The notes under the pieces were generated by a model. That model was not told the DNA's origin and ran no database searches. It was given only the letters and a program-made list of their open reading frames with translations. From JBAXPV01 sp037132075 (GTDB taxonomy: Bacteria > Bacteroidota > Bacteroidia > Bacteroidales > CAIXZF01), in contig JBAXPV010000023.1 in NCBI GenBank assembly GCA_037132075.1, positions 1 to 61,916 on the forward strand: DNA of 61,916 nt, given 5' to 3'. Below, in pieces: positions 33,399-42,868 of the stretch. The position numbers and the translations under genes are program-made. Position 1 is the first letter of the stretch, and each line of letters opens with the position of its first letter.

Positions 33399-35066
33399 AT
33401 GGCTGGATATAAAGAAACACCGAGGCAGAAGATGATATCGATGATGTATCTGGTCTTGACGGCACTGCTGGCTCTTAATGTGTCAGTGGAAATTTTAAAT
33501 GCGTTCCTTATTGTGAATAACAGTATGGAAAATACAAATAAAAGTTTTGCCGGAAAGATCGATCAAACCTTCGGGGAATTCGAGAAGCAATACAATATTA
33601 ATCAGGATAAAGTAGGAGAATACTGGAATAAAGCTCAAACCGCTAAAAAACTCTCAGAAGCCTTGATTAAAAACCTGGAAAGCATCAAACTAAAAGTCGT
33701 TTGTCTTTCTGAAAAAATGGATTCTACAGAAACATTAAAAGAGTTTTATACGGTTAAGTATCGCCCAAATCCTATGAACCCAAAAGATTCTATTCCTGTT
33801 AGGACCTTGAAATTGGGAGAGGTTGGTTCAAGAGATAAATATGATGAATCTACCCACTACTTTATTGGGGATTCTCAGGATGGATCTGCAGGTGAAGCAC
33901 GAAAACTCAGAGATAGGATTGCTAAATACAAAAAGGAAATGCTTGAGTTGGTTGGCCAGAAAGCAAGACCTGATTTCAAAATGAGTCTTGACCTGGAAGG
34001 CCCTTTTTATGATGCAGATCATAGAAAACAAAACTGGGAGATGCATAACTTCTACCACACCATCTTGGCTGCTGACATTACCATATTAAATAAGATCATC
34101 AACGAGGTTCAGTCTACTGAGTTCGACGTGGTGAACCATTTATATGCCTCAATCAGCAAGGAAGACTTTAAATTTGACAAGATCAACGCAAAGGTAGTCC
34201 CTCAGACACGTTATGTATTCCAGGGTGAAGATTATAATGCGGAGGTTTTCGTTGCTGCTTATGATACGAAATCAACACCTAATGTCTTTGTTGTCGATGG
34301 TGCTGACACTGTTACAGATGCTGCCCTTGCCAATGCACGTAAAGTTGAAGGGGTCAACGGTATGGTTAATCTTAAGATGCCAGCCGGGGCTGAAGGCATA
34401 AAGAAATATGCCGGTGTTATCATCGTTAAATCTCCTGCAGGAATCACCAATAAGTATTATTTCCATGATGAGTATGTAGTAGCCAAGCCTTCATTGACTG
34501 TCTCTGCAACCAAAATGAATGTATTTTATATTGGGGTAGATAACCCTGTATCTATTTCAGTTCCTGGGGTTCCTACTGAAAAGATCAAACCGGTTATGAC
34601 TCTTGGAACTCTTAGAAGAGAAGGTACTAGCTGGATTGTTACTGTGCCAAAAGAAGCTATGGGAAAGAAGACAAATATTTCTGTTGCAGTTGGCGATGCC
34701 GGGAAATCTAAATCCATGGGTGGTGTAGAATTTCGTATCAAAAGAGTTCCGGATCCTGTTCCTTACGTTGGCAAAACCAGCGGAGGGTCTATATCTAAAG
34801 ATGAGTTGCTGATCTCCTCTGTAATTCCGAGGATGCCTGCCGACTTTGATTTCGAATTGAGTTTCTCTATCGTTTCTTTCAATTTTGTTTCTACCACCAG
34901 TGGTGATATTTATCAGAAAACAATCACCGGAGGTCAATTCTCGGAAGAAGTCAAAAAATTCATCCGCGGAGCACGTCGGGGTCAGAAAATCTGGATTGAG
35001 AATATTGTAGCTAAAGGACCTGATGGCAACCGTAAGTTAGCCACAGTATCTCTGGATATTAAGTAG
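33399..35066 (+). CDS. gldM: T9SS motor protein GldM
   Basis: Protein of 555 residues with the signature N terminus TPRQKMISMMYLVLTALLALNVS, a single transmembrane helix at about residues 12-33, and a long periplasmic part of stacked domains. These begin with a helical D1 segment and continue with Ig-like beta domains, e.g. KPSLTVSATKMNVFYIGVDNP. GldM dimers insert into the GldL pentamer and carry motion to the GldK/GldN ring. Full length, without interruption. It lies between gldL and gldN with short gaps. Confidence 0.96.
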   Translation: MAGYKETPRQKMISMMYLVLTALLALNVSVEILNAFLIVNNSMENTNKSFAGKIDQTFGEFEKQYNINQDKVGEYWNKAQTAKKLSEALIKNLESIKLKVVCLSEKMDSTETLKEFYTVKYRPNPMNPKDSIPVRTLKLGEVGSRDKYDESTHYFIGDSQDGSAGEARKLRDRIAKYKKEMLELVGQKARPDFKMSLDLEGPFYDADHRKQNWEMHNFYHTILAADITILNKIINEVQSTEFDVVNHLYASISKEDFKFDKINAKVVPQTRYVFQGEDYNAEVFVAAYDTKSTPNVFVVDGADTVTDAALANARKVEGVNGMVNLKMPAGAEGIKKYAGVIIVKSPAGITNKYYFHDEYVVAKPSLTVSATKMNVFYIGVDNPVSISVPGVPTEKIKPVMTLGTLRREGTSWIVTVPKEAMGKKTNISVAVGDAGKSKSMGGVEFRIKRVPDPVPYVGKTSGGSISKDELLISSVIPRMPADFDFELSFSIVSFNFVSTTSGDIYQKTITGGQFSEEVKKFIRGARRGQKIWIENIVAKGPDGNRKLATVSLDIK

Positions 35067-35093
35067 TTTATTGATTTACTAATAGGAAGTTTT

Positions 35094-35945
35094 ATGAAAA
35101 AACAGATCATCTTTTTAGTCTTGTTCCTCTTGGCAGGGTTCAGCATGAACTCCTTTAGCCAGGTGATGGACAGTCCTCCCCGGGATGGTGTTTTTGATAA
35201 GATCCATACGAACGAAAGGAAACCTATTCCCTATGCCGCTGTTCGTGAAGCCGATGTTATGTGGGAGAAAAGGATTTGGCGCGCCATCGATCTGCGCCAA
35301 AAGATTAATCATCCTTTTTATTTCCCTGAAAATCCACATAACGGTTGGAGAAATTTTGCCAGCGTAATCATGGATGCATTGAAAGAAGGTGCTTTGACTG
35401 CCTACCAGACTTCAAACACGGATGAGTTCCTGGTCCCGCTTACCTATCAGGAAGTGATCAAAGGTCTGGAACGAACAGATACCGTTCAGTTACCCAGACC
35501 TTACCCTCCTTATGATTTATTTGATACGGTGATCTCAGTTAAGTTTAATCCACTCGATATCAAGATGATTCGCTTGAAAGAAGATTGGTTTTTTGACAAA
35601 CAAAGATCACAAATGGATGTCAGAATTCTGGGAATCTGCCTGGTGCGCGATAGCTATACTGAATCTGGTGAATTTAGAGGTAAAGAACCACTATTCTGGA
35701 TTTATTTCCCTGAAGCAAGAACCCTACTCGCAAAATCAGAAGTCTTCAACCGCTTCAATGACAACGAGCGCAGAAGTTATGATGACATTTTTTGGAAACG
35801 AATGTTTGATAGCTATATTTATAAAGAACAAAACGTTTATGACCGTAAAATTGCTGATTATACTGCAGGCTTAGATGCTCTTCTGGAATCAGAACGGATT
35901 AAAAACGACCTTTTTAAATTTGAACACGATCTCTGGGAATTCTAG
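35094..35945 (+). CDS. gldN: T9SS ring protein GldN
   Basis: Exported protein of 283 residues with a signal peptide (cleavage after SFSQ). Family segments are READVMWEKRIWRAIDLRQK (about 47-66), NPLDIKMIRLKEDWFFDKQRS, and a C-terminal helix ending in FEHDLWEF. GldN (PorN) partners GldK in the periplasmic ring of the type IX system. It closes the operon and is followed by a strong terminator. No GldJ, SprA or SprT gene occurs in the window; they must be elsewhere. Confidence 0.95.
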   Translation: MKKQIIFLVLFLLAGFSMNSFSQVMDSPPRDGVFDKIHTNERKPIPYAAVREADVMWEKRIWRAIDLRQKINHPFYFPENPHNGWRNFASVIMDALKEGALTAYQTSNTDEFLVPLTYQEVIKGLERTDTVQLPRPYPPYDLFDTVISVKFNPLDIKMIRLKEDWFFDKQRSQMDVRILGICLVRDSYTESGEFRGKEPLFWIYFPEARTLLAKSEVFNRFNDNERRSYDDIFWKRMFDSYIYKEQNVYDRKIADYTAGLDALLESERIKNDLFKFEHDLWEF

Positions 35946-35963
35946 TTAAAGATTTCTCTTTTG

Positions 35964-36003
35964 AAACCGGATACTTTATTGATTTAAGGTATCCGGTTTT
36001 TTA
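35964..36003 (+). terminator. rho-independent terminator of the gldKLMN operon
   Basis: AAACCGGATAC pairs with GTATCCGGTTT around a 14-base AT-rich loop, followed by TTTTTTA. The near-perfect stem of about 11 bp lies 19 bases after the gldN stop. Confidence 0.9.
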
Positions 36004-36007
36004 TTTC

Positions 36008-36015
36008 TATTTTTG
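36008..36015 (+). promoter_or_regulatory. -7 box before recG
   Basis: TATTTTTG matches TAnnTTTG, directly after the gld operon terminator and 17 bases before the recG ATG. No -33 was recognised. Confidence 0.4.
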
Positions 36016-36032
36016 TTAAAACTCCATGCTAA

Positions 36033-38138
36033 ATGTCAAGTGACTTGCTTTTAACTCCGATTGTGTATCTGAAAGGTGTCGGACCTAAGCGTGCAACATC
36101 ACTCGAAAAGGAATTGGAGATACGGACTTTTGGAGATCTATTGACTTACTATCCCTTCCGCTATGTCGACCGGACTAAGTTCACCCTGATTCGTGAAATT
36201 AGCAGCGACCTGGTTTATGTACAGCTCCGTGGGAAAATATCAAATGTCAGGAAGTTGGGAAAAACAGGTTCGGAAAGGTTAAGTGCCATTCTGAATGATG
36301 GGAGTGGCAATATTGAATTGGTGTGGTTTAAGGGTGTCCGATGGATCATCGATACAATAAAGCCGGGTCAGGAATATGTTGTATTTGGGAAGCCAACAAT
36401 ATTCAACGCACAATATAACATTCCTCATCCAGAAATTGAAGTATCTGGACCGGAGTCAACACAGAGTAGCGAGCTATTTCAACCTTTTTATAATTCTACT
36501 GAAAAATTAAAAACACAGGGTCTCGACAGTAAGGGAATAAGGAAGATCATGAGGAACTTGATCGAGATGATTCCCGGGAAAATTCCCGAGCTGATCTCCT
36601 TTGCTATCCTTGACAGGTTTAAACTTTTGTCAAGGGAAGAGGCATTGATTATAATACATTTTCCGCCAAATCCTGATGAATTAAAGAAGGCTCAGGCGAG
36701 GTTAAAGTTTGAGGAATTGTTTTTTATTCAGTTACAGCTGTTAAGAGTTAAAGCTTTTCGTCAAACAAAGATCACGGGTTTCCGTTTCGCTCAAGTTGGG
36801 GATTATTTTAACCGGTTTTATAAGGAACTTCTCCCTTTTCCATTGACAAATGCACAGAAGAGAGTGATCAAAGAAATTAGGGCGGATATGGGTAGCGGGA
36901 AGCAAATGAACCGTTTGTTGCAGGGAGATGTTGGCAGTGGTAAAACATTGGTGGCTCTCATGATCATGCTAATCGCACTTGATAACGGATACCAGGCTTG
37001 TTTAATGGCACCAACTGAGCTTCTTGCCATTCAGCATTATAACACATTAACTCGTATGCTCCAAGGGATGGATATCCGACTTGAGTTGTTAACCGGATCA
37101 ACCAAAGCAAAACACAGGCGAACATTGCATGAAAGTCTGAGAACGGGTGTTATTCAAATATTAATAGGTACTCATACCTTGATAGAAGATACTGTTAAGT
37201 TTCAGAATCCGGGTCTTGTGATTATTGATGAACAGCATCGTTTTGGTGTGATGCAAAGGGCCAGTCTTTGGGAAAAGAGCGAAACGCCACCTCATATGCT
37301 TGTTATGACAGCAACGCCTATACCCAGGACATTAGCCATGACTTTATACGGAGATCTTGATGTTTCTGTCATAGATGAATTACCACCAGGACGGAAAGCC
37401 GTTCAGACCTTGCATTATTTTGATTCAGCGAGGCTGCGTGTCCTCGGTTTTGTAAAAAGGCAGATTCAGGAAGGACGGCAGATCTATTGGGTTTTTCCCT
37501 TGATCAATGAGTCTGAGACCTTAGACATGAAATTTCTTGCTGAAGGATTTGACTCATTATGTATTGAATATCCAGCACCAAAATATGCCATTAGCATGGT
37601 TCATGGCCAAATGAAACCAGATGAAAAGGATTTTGAAATGAAACGGTTTGTAAAAGGCGAAACTGACATTATGGTAGCAACAACTGTAATTGAGGTTGGT
37701 GTCGATGTCCCCAACGCAAGTGTCATGGTGGTAGAAAATGCAGAGCGTTTTGGACTTTCACAGCTTCATCAACTCAGGGGTAGGGTGGGGCGTGGCGCGG
37801 ATCAGTCGTATTGCCTGTTAATGACTGGTTATAAGCTAACAGCTGAGGCCCGCAAGCGGATTGAGACAATGGTCAGAACTACTGATGGGTTTGAAATTGC
37901 AGAAGCTGACCTGAGACTACGGGGCCCGGGAGATTTGCAGGGTACCCAGCAAAGCGGCATCATCGGTTTGAAAATCGCGGATATTATCAGGGACGAAAAA
38001 ATTATCAAAATCGCCCGCGACATGGCCTCAGACGTTCTTCGTACAGATCCGGACCTCTCGGATCCTGACAATAGGGTAATGCGACTTTACTTACAATCAT
38101 TGAGTAAACAGTCTCAGGATTTGGGCAGGATTAGCTGA
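36033..38138 (+). CDS. recG: ATP-dependent DNA helicase RecG
   Basis: DNA helicase of 701 residues that regresses stalled replication forks and branch-migrates recombination intermediates. An N-terminal wedge/OB domain (LRGKISNVRKLG onward) precedes two helicase domains. Walker A GDVGSGKT lies near residue 300, the Walker B/DEQH motif (IIDEQHRFG) near residue 400, with TATPIPRT, the ATTVIEVGVDVPNA motif VI region and QLRGRVGRG following. The C-terminal RecG zinc-less domain is intact. It stands alone between the gld terminator and pheT. Confidence 0.97.
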   Translation: MSSDLLLTPIVYLKGVGPKRATSLEKELEIRTFGDLLTYYPFRYVDRTKFTLIREISSDLVYVQLRGKISNVRKLGKTGSERLSAILNDGSGNIELVWFKGVRWIIDTIKPGQEYVVFGKPTIFNAQYNIPHPEIEVSGPESTQSSELFQPFYNSTEKLKTQGLDSKGIRKIMRNLIEMIPGKIPELISFAILDRFKLLSREEALIIIHFPPNPDELKKAQARLKFEELFFIQLQLLRVKAFRQTKITGFRFAQVGDYFNRFYKELLPFPLTNAQKRVIKEIRADMGSGKQMNRLLQGDVGSGKTLVALMIMLIALDNGYQACLMAPTELLAIQHYNTLTRMLQGMDIRLELLTGSTKAKHRRTLHESLRTGVIQILIGTHTLIEDTVKFQNPGLVIIDEQHRFGVMQRASLWEKSETPPHMLVMTATPIPRTLAMTLYGDLDVSVIDELPPGRKAVQTLHYFDSARLRVLGFVKRQIQEGRQIYWVFPLINESETLDMKFLAEGFDSLCIEYPAPKYAISMVHGQMKPDEKDFEMKRFVKGETDIMVATTVIEVGVDVPNASVMVVENAERFGLSQLHQLRGRVGRGADQSYCLLMTGYKLTAEARKRIETMVRTTDGFEIAEADLRLRGPGDLQGTQQSGIIGLKIADIIRDEKIIKIARDMASDVLRTDPDLSDPDNRVMRLYLQSLSKQSQDLGRIS

Positions 38139-38161
38139 CAGGCTGATTTCATTAATTTCTG

Positions 38162-38169
38162 TACTTTTG
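38162..38169 (+). promoter_or_regulatory. -7 box for pheT
   Basis: TACTTTTG matches TAnnTTTG and is followed by GCAC, a common Bacteroidota context. It is 19 bases before the pheT ATG; the -33 is unclear. Confidence 0.5.
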
Positions 38170-38188
38170 CACTCTCAAAATTCTGAAA

Positions 38189-40657
38189 ATGAAAATCTCT
38201 TATCATTGGCTTAAACAATATTTTCCTACCAATATTTCTCCGGAAGAACTATCCGCGATGTTAACCGATTGCGGACTCGAAGTCGAAAGCCTGGAGACCT
38301 TTGAAAGCGTTAAAGGTGGGTTGAATGGGGTTGTCGTGGGCAAAGTCATCAGCTGTGGCAAACATCCGAATGCTGACAAATTGAGCCTTACTACGGTGGA
38401 TGTTGGTGAAGCGAACTTGTTAAATGTCGTCTGCGGGGCACCCAATGTTGCTGCCGGACAAAAAGTTCTCGTAGCTACTGTTGGGACAACAATTTATAAA
38501 GAAGATAGCTCTTTTGTGATTCAAAAGGCAAAAATCAGGGGCGAAGCTTCAGAGGGGATGCTTTGTGCTGAAGATGAGTTAGGTCTTGGCCATTCTCATG
38601 AAGGAATCATGGTTTTAAAAGATGATGCACCCATAGGTTTGCCTGCGGCCGAATATCTGGGTCTATACCAGGATAATGTTTTTGAAATTGGATTGACGCC
38701 CAACCGGGTCGATGCAGCTTCGCATATTGGTGTGGCGCGCGATTTACTGGCTACCGTGAAATTGCATGCCCCACATCAGTTGCTCTCGCCTACTTTGATT
38801 TTTCCTGATGTCAGCACTTTTCATATTGACAATCATGATCTCGAAATTCCTGTTTTTGTTGAAAATACCGATGCCTGTCTTCGTTATTCAGGATTAACAA
38901 TATCTGGGATTTCTGTCAAAGAATCACCTGATTGGCTCAAGAATCGCCTGAAAGCCGTCGGGTTACGACCAATAAACAACATAGTAGATATCACCAATTA
39001 TGTGTTGATGGAGCTTGGACAGCCTTTACATGCTTTTGATGCCGCAAAAATAAAAGGTGCTAAAGTTGTCGTAAAAACCTTAGCTGAAGGAAGTCCCTTC
39101 ACTACTTTAGATGGTGTTGAACGCAAACTGTCCTCTCAGGATCTGATGATCTGCAATTCCGAGCAAGGCATGTGTATCGCAGGAGTTTTCGGCGGGTTGG
39201 AATCTGGCGTTTCAGAAAGTACTCAGCGTGTATTTCTGGAAAGCGCCTGTTTTAGCCCGGTATTTGTCAGAAAAACTTCAAAACTTCACGGACTGAAAAC
39301 GGATGCCTCATTTCGCTATGAAAGAGGAAGTGACCCGGAAATCACCATTCTTGCACTGAAAAGGGCTGCAATGCTGATATGCGAGCTGGCAGGAGGGAAG
39401 GTGAGCTCTTCGATTTATGATATTTATCCAAGTCCAATAGAGAAAGTAAAAATTAGTGTTCGTTACCAAAAAGTTAACCGTCTCATTGGTAAAGTAATCC
39501 CTAAGGAAACAGTTCAGGAGATTATTACTTCCCTTGGAATGGAAATTCTGAAGTCAGACGAGGAAGGATTGTTTATTTCTGTGCCTGCTTTTAAAGTCGA
39601 CGTGAGCAGGGAAGCGGATGTGATTGAAGAGATTTTAAGAATTTATGGGTATAACCAGGTTGAAATAAGCCAGGAGATCAGTTTCTCAATGGTTTCATCT
39701 CCTGTGCCCGACAAATTGAAGTTGAGGAATGTTGTTGCTGATAACCTTGTTGGCATGGGTTTTTCGGAGATCATGTGTAATTCTTTGACACGCAGTGACT
39801 ATACAAGTCTAACAAAGAGTGTACAGCCGGAAAACTGGGTTAGAATATTAAACCCCTTAAGCAAGGACCTTGAAGTACTTCGTGCAAGCCTTATTTTTGG
39901 TGGCCTGGAGACTATTGCTTGGAATCAAAACAGGAAACAGACAAAATTGAAAATGTTTGAGTTTGGATCTATCTACCAAAATACCGGTAAACAGGGAGGT
40001 TCTGATTCATTATCAAAATATTATGAAGAAGAGCAGCTGTCATTGCTGATTAGTGGAAAAGTGCATGATTCCAATTGGTATGCAGCAGATAAGCAAGCAG
40101 ATTTCTTCTATCTGAAAGCTTGTGTTCATCAGGTTCTAAAGAGATTTGGACTGAAAGCGACCGATTTTCTTACAAAACAATTAACATCAGATTTATTCAG
40201 TCAGGGGCTGGATTATCAAAATAAAAACGGAGAATCTGTTATTGAGTTTGGAGAGGTTTCTTCTTCCTTATTAAAGCCTTTAGATATCCGCATCCCGGTA
40301 TTTTATGCCTTAATACACTGGGAAAAGCTGATGACACAGCACCTGGCACATTTGACAAGATATGCCGAATTACCACGTTTCCCTGAAGTAAGAAGGGATC
40401 TGGCATTGCTCCTTGATAAGTCAGTGATGTATAGCAGTATTGAAGAGCTGGCATGGAAAAACGGCGGGAAACTTCTCAAACAGCTTGACCTTTTTGATGT
40501 TTATGAGGGAGAAGGCATTCCGGATGAAAAAAAGTCCTATGCTGTGAGTTTTATTCTGCAAGATGCTGAAAAGACTTTAAATGATGAAGAAATCGACCAG
40601 GTAATGAATCGTTTAATCAAATCATTTAAACAGGAATTGGGTGCTGATTTGCGTTAA
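38189..40657 (+). CDS. pheT: phenylalanine--tRNA ligase beta subunit
   Basis: Beta subunit (822 residues) of the alpha2-beta2 phenylalanyl-tRNA synthetase. An N-terminal tRNA-binding OB domain spans residues ~40-155 (VVVGKVISCGKHPNADKLS). B3/B4 editing domains cover about 200-390, then a B5 domain, a catalytic-like domain, and a C-terminal FDX-ACB anticodon-binding domain from about 725 (RYAELPRFPEVRRDLALLLD). The gene is complete. pheS is not in the window, which is normal in Bacteroidota where the two can be unlinked. Its stop overlaps the convergent M1 peptidase stop by 4 bases (TTAA). Confidence 0.97.
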   Translation: MKISYHWLKQYFPTNISPEELSAMLTDCGLEVESLETFESVKGGLNGVVVGKVISCGKHPNADKLSLTTVDVGEANLLNVVCGAPNVAAGQKVLVATVGTTIYKEDSSFVIQKAKIRGEASEGMLCAEDELGLGHSHEGIMVLKDDAPIGLPAAEYLGLYQDNVFEIGLTPNRVDAASHIGVARDLLATVKLHAPHQLLSPTLIFPDVSTFHIDNHDLEIPVFVENTDACLRYSGLTISGISVKESPDWLKNRLKAVGLRPINNIVDITNYVLMELGQPLHAFDAAKIKGAKVVVKTLAEGSPFTTLDGVERKLSSQDLMICNSEQGMCIAGVFGGLESGVSESTQRVFLESACFSPVFVRKTSKLHGLKTDASFRYERGSDPEITILALKRAAMLICELAGGKVSSSIYDIYPSPIEKVKISVRYQKVNRLIGKVIPKETVQEIITSLGMEILKSDEEGLFISVPAFKVDVSREADVIEEILRIYGYNQVEISQEISFSMVSSPVPDKLKLRNVVADNLVGMGFSEIMCNSLTRSDYTSLTKSVQPENWVRILNPLSKDLEVLRASLIFGGLETIAWNQNRKQTKLKMFEFGSIYQNTGKQGGSDSLSKYYEEEQLSLLISGKVHDSNWYAADKQADFFYLKACVHQVLKRFGLKATDFLTKQLTSDLFSQGLDYQNKNGESVIEFGEVSSSLLKPLDIRIPVFYALIHWEKLMTQHLAHLTRYAELPRFPEVRRDLALLLDKSVMYSSIEELAWKNGGKLLKQLDLFDVYEGEGIPDEKKSYAVSFILQDAEKTLNDEEIDQVMNRLIKSFKQELGADLR

Positions 40658-42729
40658 AAGTAGGGAACGCGAACTGCAAGCGTATACTCTCCGGGAAATA
40701 AGTGTTCAACAATAAGTTTGCCATTTTCGGTATTCCCTTCTTTTGTAAAAGTTACTTCCTCCCAGATGGTTGAAACATTGGGCCTGTATAGGATAACCAG
40801 CTTGTTTTCAGGATCTGTCAAGAGCGTATTGTCAAGTTCTTCATCTTTTGAGTAGAAAAAGCTGCCTTTTGCAGAAAAGCCCCGTGGAAATATGCCTTCG
40901 ATTTTCCAGTATCGGTTTTGAGATAGGGAATAAGGAGCTCCTGGTCTTAGAATTGCATCCGGGGCAATCCAGTTATGAATAACATTGATGTAAGCTGAAT
41001 CTTTGATTTGTGTTGTGTTTAAAGTGAAATAAGTGTCCGGAAAGTCCTGATTTCCAGTGGTCTTTATTGATGTTCCAAAGTCAGTGCTTGCATCACCTAT
41101 TTTTTCCTCCGGGTCTGCGACAACACATTCTGGATTAAAGTTTAAGGTGAAAGTTTTTGAGGCGATAAGTCCTGAGAATTCGATTAATCGGTTTTGGTGC
41201 TCCCAACGCTTCCCGAAAAATCCCAATTCCACTCGATTTGAGTTAAAGGCCTCGTTGGTTCCCAGAAGTCGTTGTCGTATGTATACAGTGACTTTGTACT
41301 CGTTCCGAATTCGGTTGACCCTGAATGAATCCACAGAATAATGAGGGAAGCCATGGCCGTCTACCCAGGACGTAAAAAAATCATCCATATTGATTTTGGT
41401 GCGCAGAGTAATAAATTCCTTTAATTCTTGTGTAGAGATGTTGCAAAAAGCAAAGCTATCCAACAGGGCTTTTGTTGTAGCGAAAAAGAGGCTGTCGCCC
41501 AGATACCCTCTTAGTGTGTGAACCACAATACCGCCTTTGTCATAAACAGTGCTTCCGTAGGTGTCTTTCTCAGGCATTTTACTTAACGACAGATAACCCT
41601 TATCTTCAATAAAAGTTTTCTGAAGCACCGCATGAAGTTTTGTCCGGATGTTAGTTTTGTAAGCTGTGTTCCCGTACAAGCCTTCTTTTGCAACGGATTC
41701 GCAAAAGACAGCCCAGCCTTCATTGAGCCACATATCGGAAGCCGAACTGCAGGTAACGAGGTCTCCAAACCAGGAGTGAGAAAGCTCATGGATGTACAAA
41801 GATTCGTCGTTCAGGGTTCCGTCAATCGCTCTTTCAGGATAAGCAATATTGGTGGCATGTTCCATGGCGCCTATTGAAGTACTTACAAATCCAACTCTCG
41901 TCCAGCGGTAAGGACCGAAACGGTTTTCGAATATTGAGAGGACTTGGTTTAGATGAACAAAGGAATTTCTTGCCTTTAGTGTATCAGCAGGATTTACATA
42001 AATGAAAGTCGGAATGTCTCCTTTTAATCCATGGTAAAGACCCTGGACGGGGACATAATCAGAAATGGCGACAGAGGCTAGATAAGCAGGGATTTTTGAA
42101 TCCAGTTTCCAATGATAGCGTGTTTTTCCATCTTTTTTAGGGCTGTCGATGAGTGTTCCACCGCAGACTGCAACAAAAGGAGATGAGACAGTGATGAAAA
42201 AATCGTATTTGGCTTTATCGGTGAAATTATCAATACAAGCAAACCAAACTTTCCCAAAATTATGGGGTGTTTCTTTAAGCGCAATTCCCAGGTTAAAGGC
42301 AATGTTGTTTTTAGTAAAATGAAATCCGCCCCAGCCACCAGGCTCAATGTGAGGCGTGCCGTGATAAAAGACATCCACCAATAAAGTGTCGGAAATCCCT
42401 AAAGATATTCTAAGTGGAATTGTTATTAAGGTGCCATTGTATGTAAACGGAGATTTGATGTCGCTAATAAGAACAGAATCTACACTGAGATTAAGCAATT
42501 CAAGTTGAATCCACCTTAGGGAGCCTTGGTTTGGGCTAAGTTGTAAGTGAGTGTGACCTTTGATTTGCCGACCTGGGAAGTCAACCTCATCCAGGTCCAC
42601 TTCGTAGTGATGAACATGTATAGAATCTAAAAGACTTTGCGCTTTTGTAAAAGCAGGGTAACCAGCAAGGCATAAAAATATTTGCAAACGGAAAAGTATC
42701 AGAATTAGCCGGGGAATTTTTCCTGCCAT
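40654..42729 (-). CDS. exported M1-family aminopeptidase
   Basis: Zinc aminopeptidase of 691 residues with a signal peptide (about residues 1-30). The active-site motif HELSHSWFGD, followed 18 residues later by NEG (MWLNEGWAVF), is the M1 HExxH-x18-E site. IGAMEHATN stands for the substrate-binding GAMEN segment, with alanine-threonine changes after E. The terminal ~150 residues form beta-rich domains. No clear type IX sorting domain is seen at the C terminus. Periplasmic or secreted peptide degradation is likely. It is convergent with pheT and divergent from a small ORF and tolC. Confidence 0.92.
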   Translation of the reverse strand: MAGKIPRLILILFRLQIFLCLAGYPAFTKAQSLLDSIHVHHYEVDLDEVDFPGRQIKGHTHLQLSPNQGSLRWIQLELLNLSVDSVLISDIKSPFTYNGTLITIPLRISLGISDTLLVDVFYHGTPHIEPGGWGGFHFTKNNIAFNLGIALKETPHNFGKVWFACIDNFTDKAKYDFFITVSSPFVAVCGGTLIDSPKKDGKTRYHWKLDSKIPAYLASVAISDYVPVQGLYHGLKGDIPTFIYVNPADTLKARNSFVHLNQVLSIFENRFGPYRWTRVGFVSTSIGAMEHATNIAYPERAIDGTLNDESLYIHELSHSWFGDLVTCSSASDMWLNEGWAVFCESVAKEGLYGNTAYKTNIRTKLHAVLQKTFIEDKGYLSLSKMPEKDTYGSTVYDKGGIVVHTLRGYLGDSLFFATTKALLDSFAFCNISTQELKEFITLRTKINMDDFFTSWVDGHGFPHYSVDSFRVNRIRNEYKVTVYIRQRLLGTNEAFNSNRVELGFFGKRWEHQNRLIEFSGLIASKTFTLNFNPECVVADPEEKIGDASTDFGTSIKTTGNQDFPDTYFTLNTTQIKDSAYINVIHNWIAPDAILRPGAPYSLSQNRYWKIEGIFPRGFSAKGSFFYSKDEELDNTLLTDPENKLVILYRPNVSTIWEEVTFTKEGNTENGKLIVEHLFPGEYTLAVRVPYF

Positions 42730-42750
42730 ACAAAGGATGCAATAAGTTTA

Positions 42751-42758
42751 TACCTTTG
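42751..42758 (+). promoter_or_regulatory. -7 box upstream of the small ORF and tolC
   Basis: TACCTTTG fits TAnnTTTG, just outside the M1 peptidase start on the opposite strand. A transcript from here would begin at or near the ATG at 42766, and would reach tolC after about 100 bases. Confidence 0.45.
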
Positions 42759-42765
42759 TAAAAAT

Positions 42766-42837
42766 ATGAAAAATTGCGCTGGTAATTCTTTGGTTAGCCT
42801 GATATTATTGCAATTTATCTTATCTTTATTCCGTTAG
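42766..42837 (+). CDS. possible 23-residue hydrophobic leader peptide
   Basis: A 24-codon frame (23 residues plus TAG) begins 8 bases after a -7 box, so it could be translated nearly leaderless. The peptide starts MKNCAGNS and continues as a hydrophobic helix ending LSLFR. It precedes tolC by about 30 bases. It could be a real small membrane peptide, a regulatory leader, or chance; I cannot tell from one genome. Confidence 0.25.
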   Translation: MKNCAGNSLVSLILLQFILSLFR

Positions 42838-42868
42838 ATGTTTTGTAATCTCTAATATTATTTTGGCA

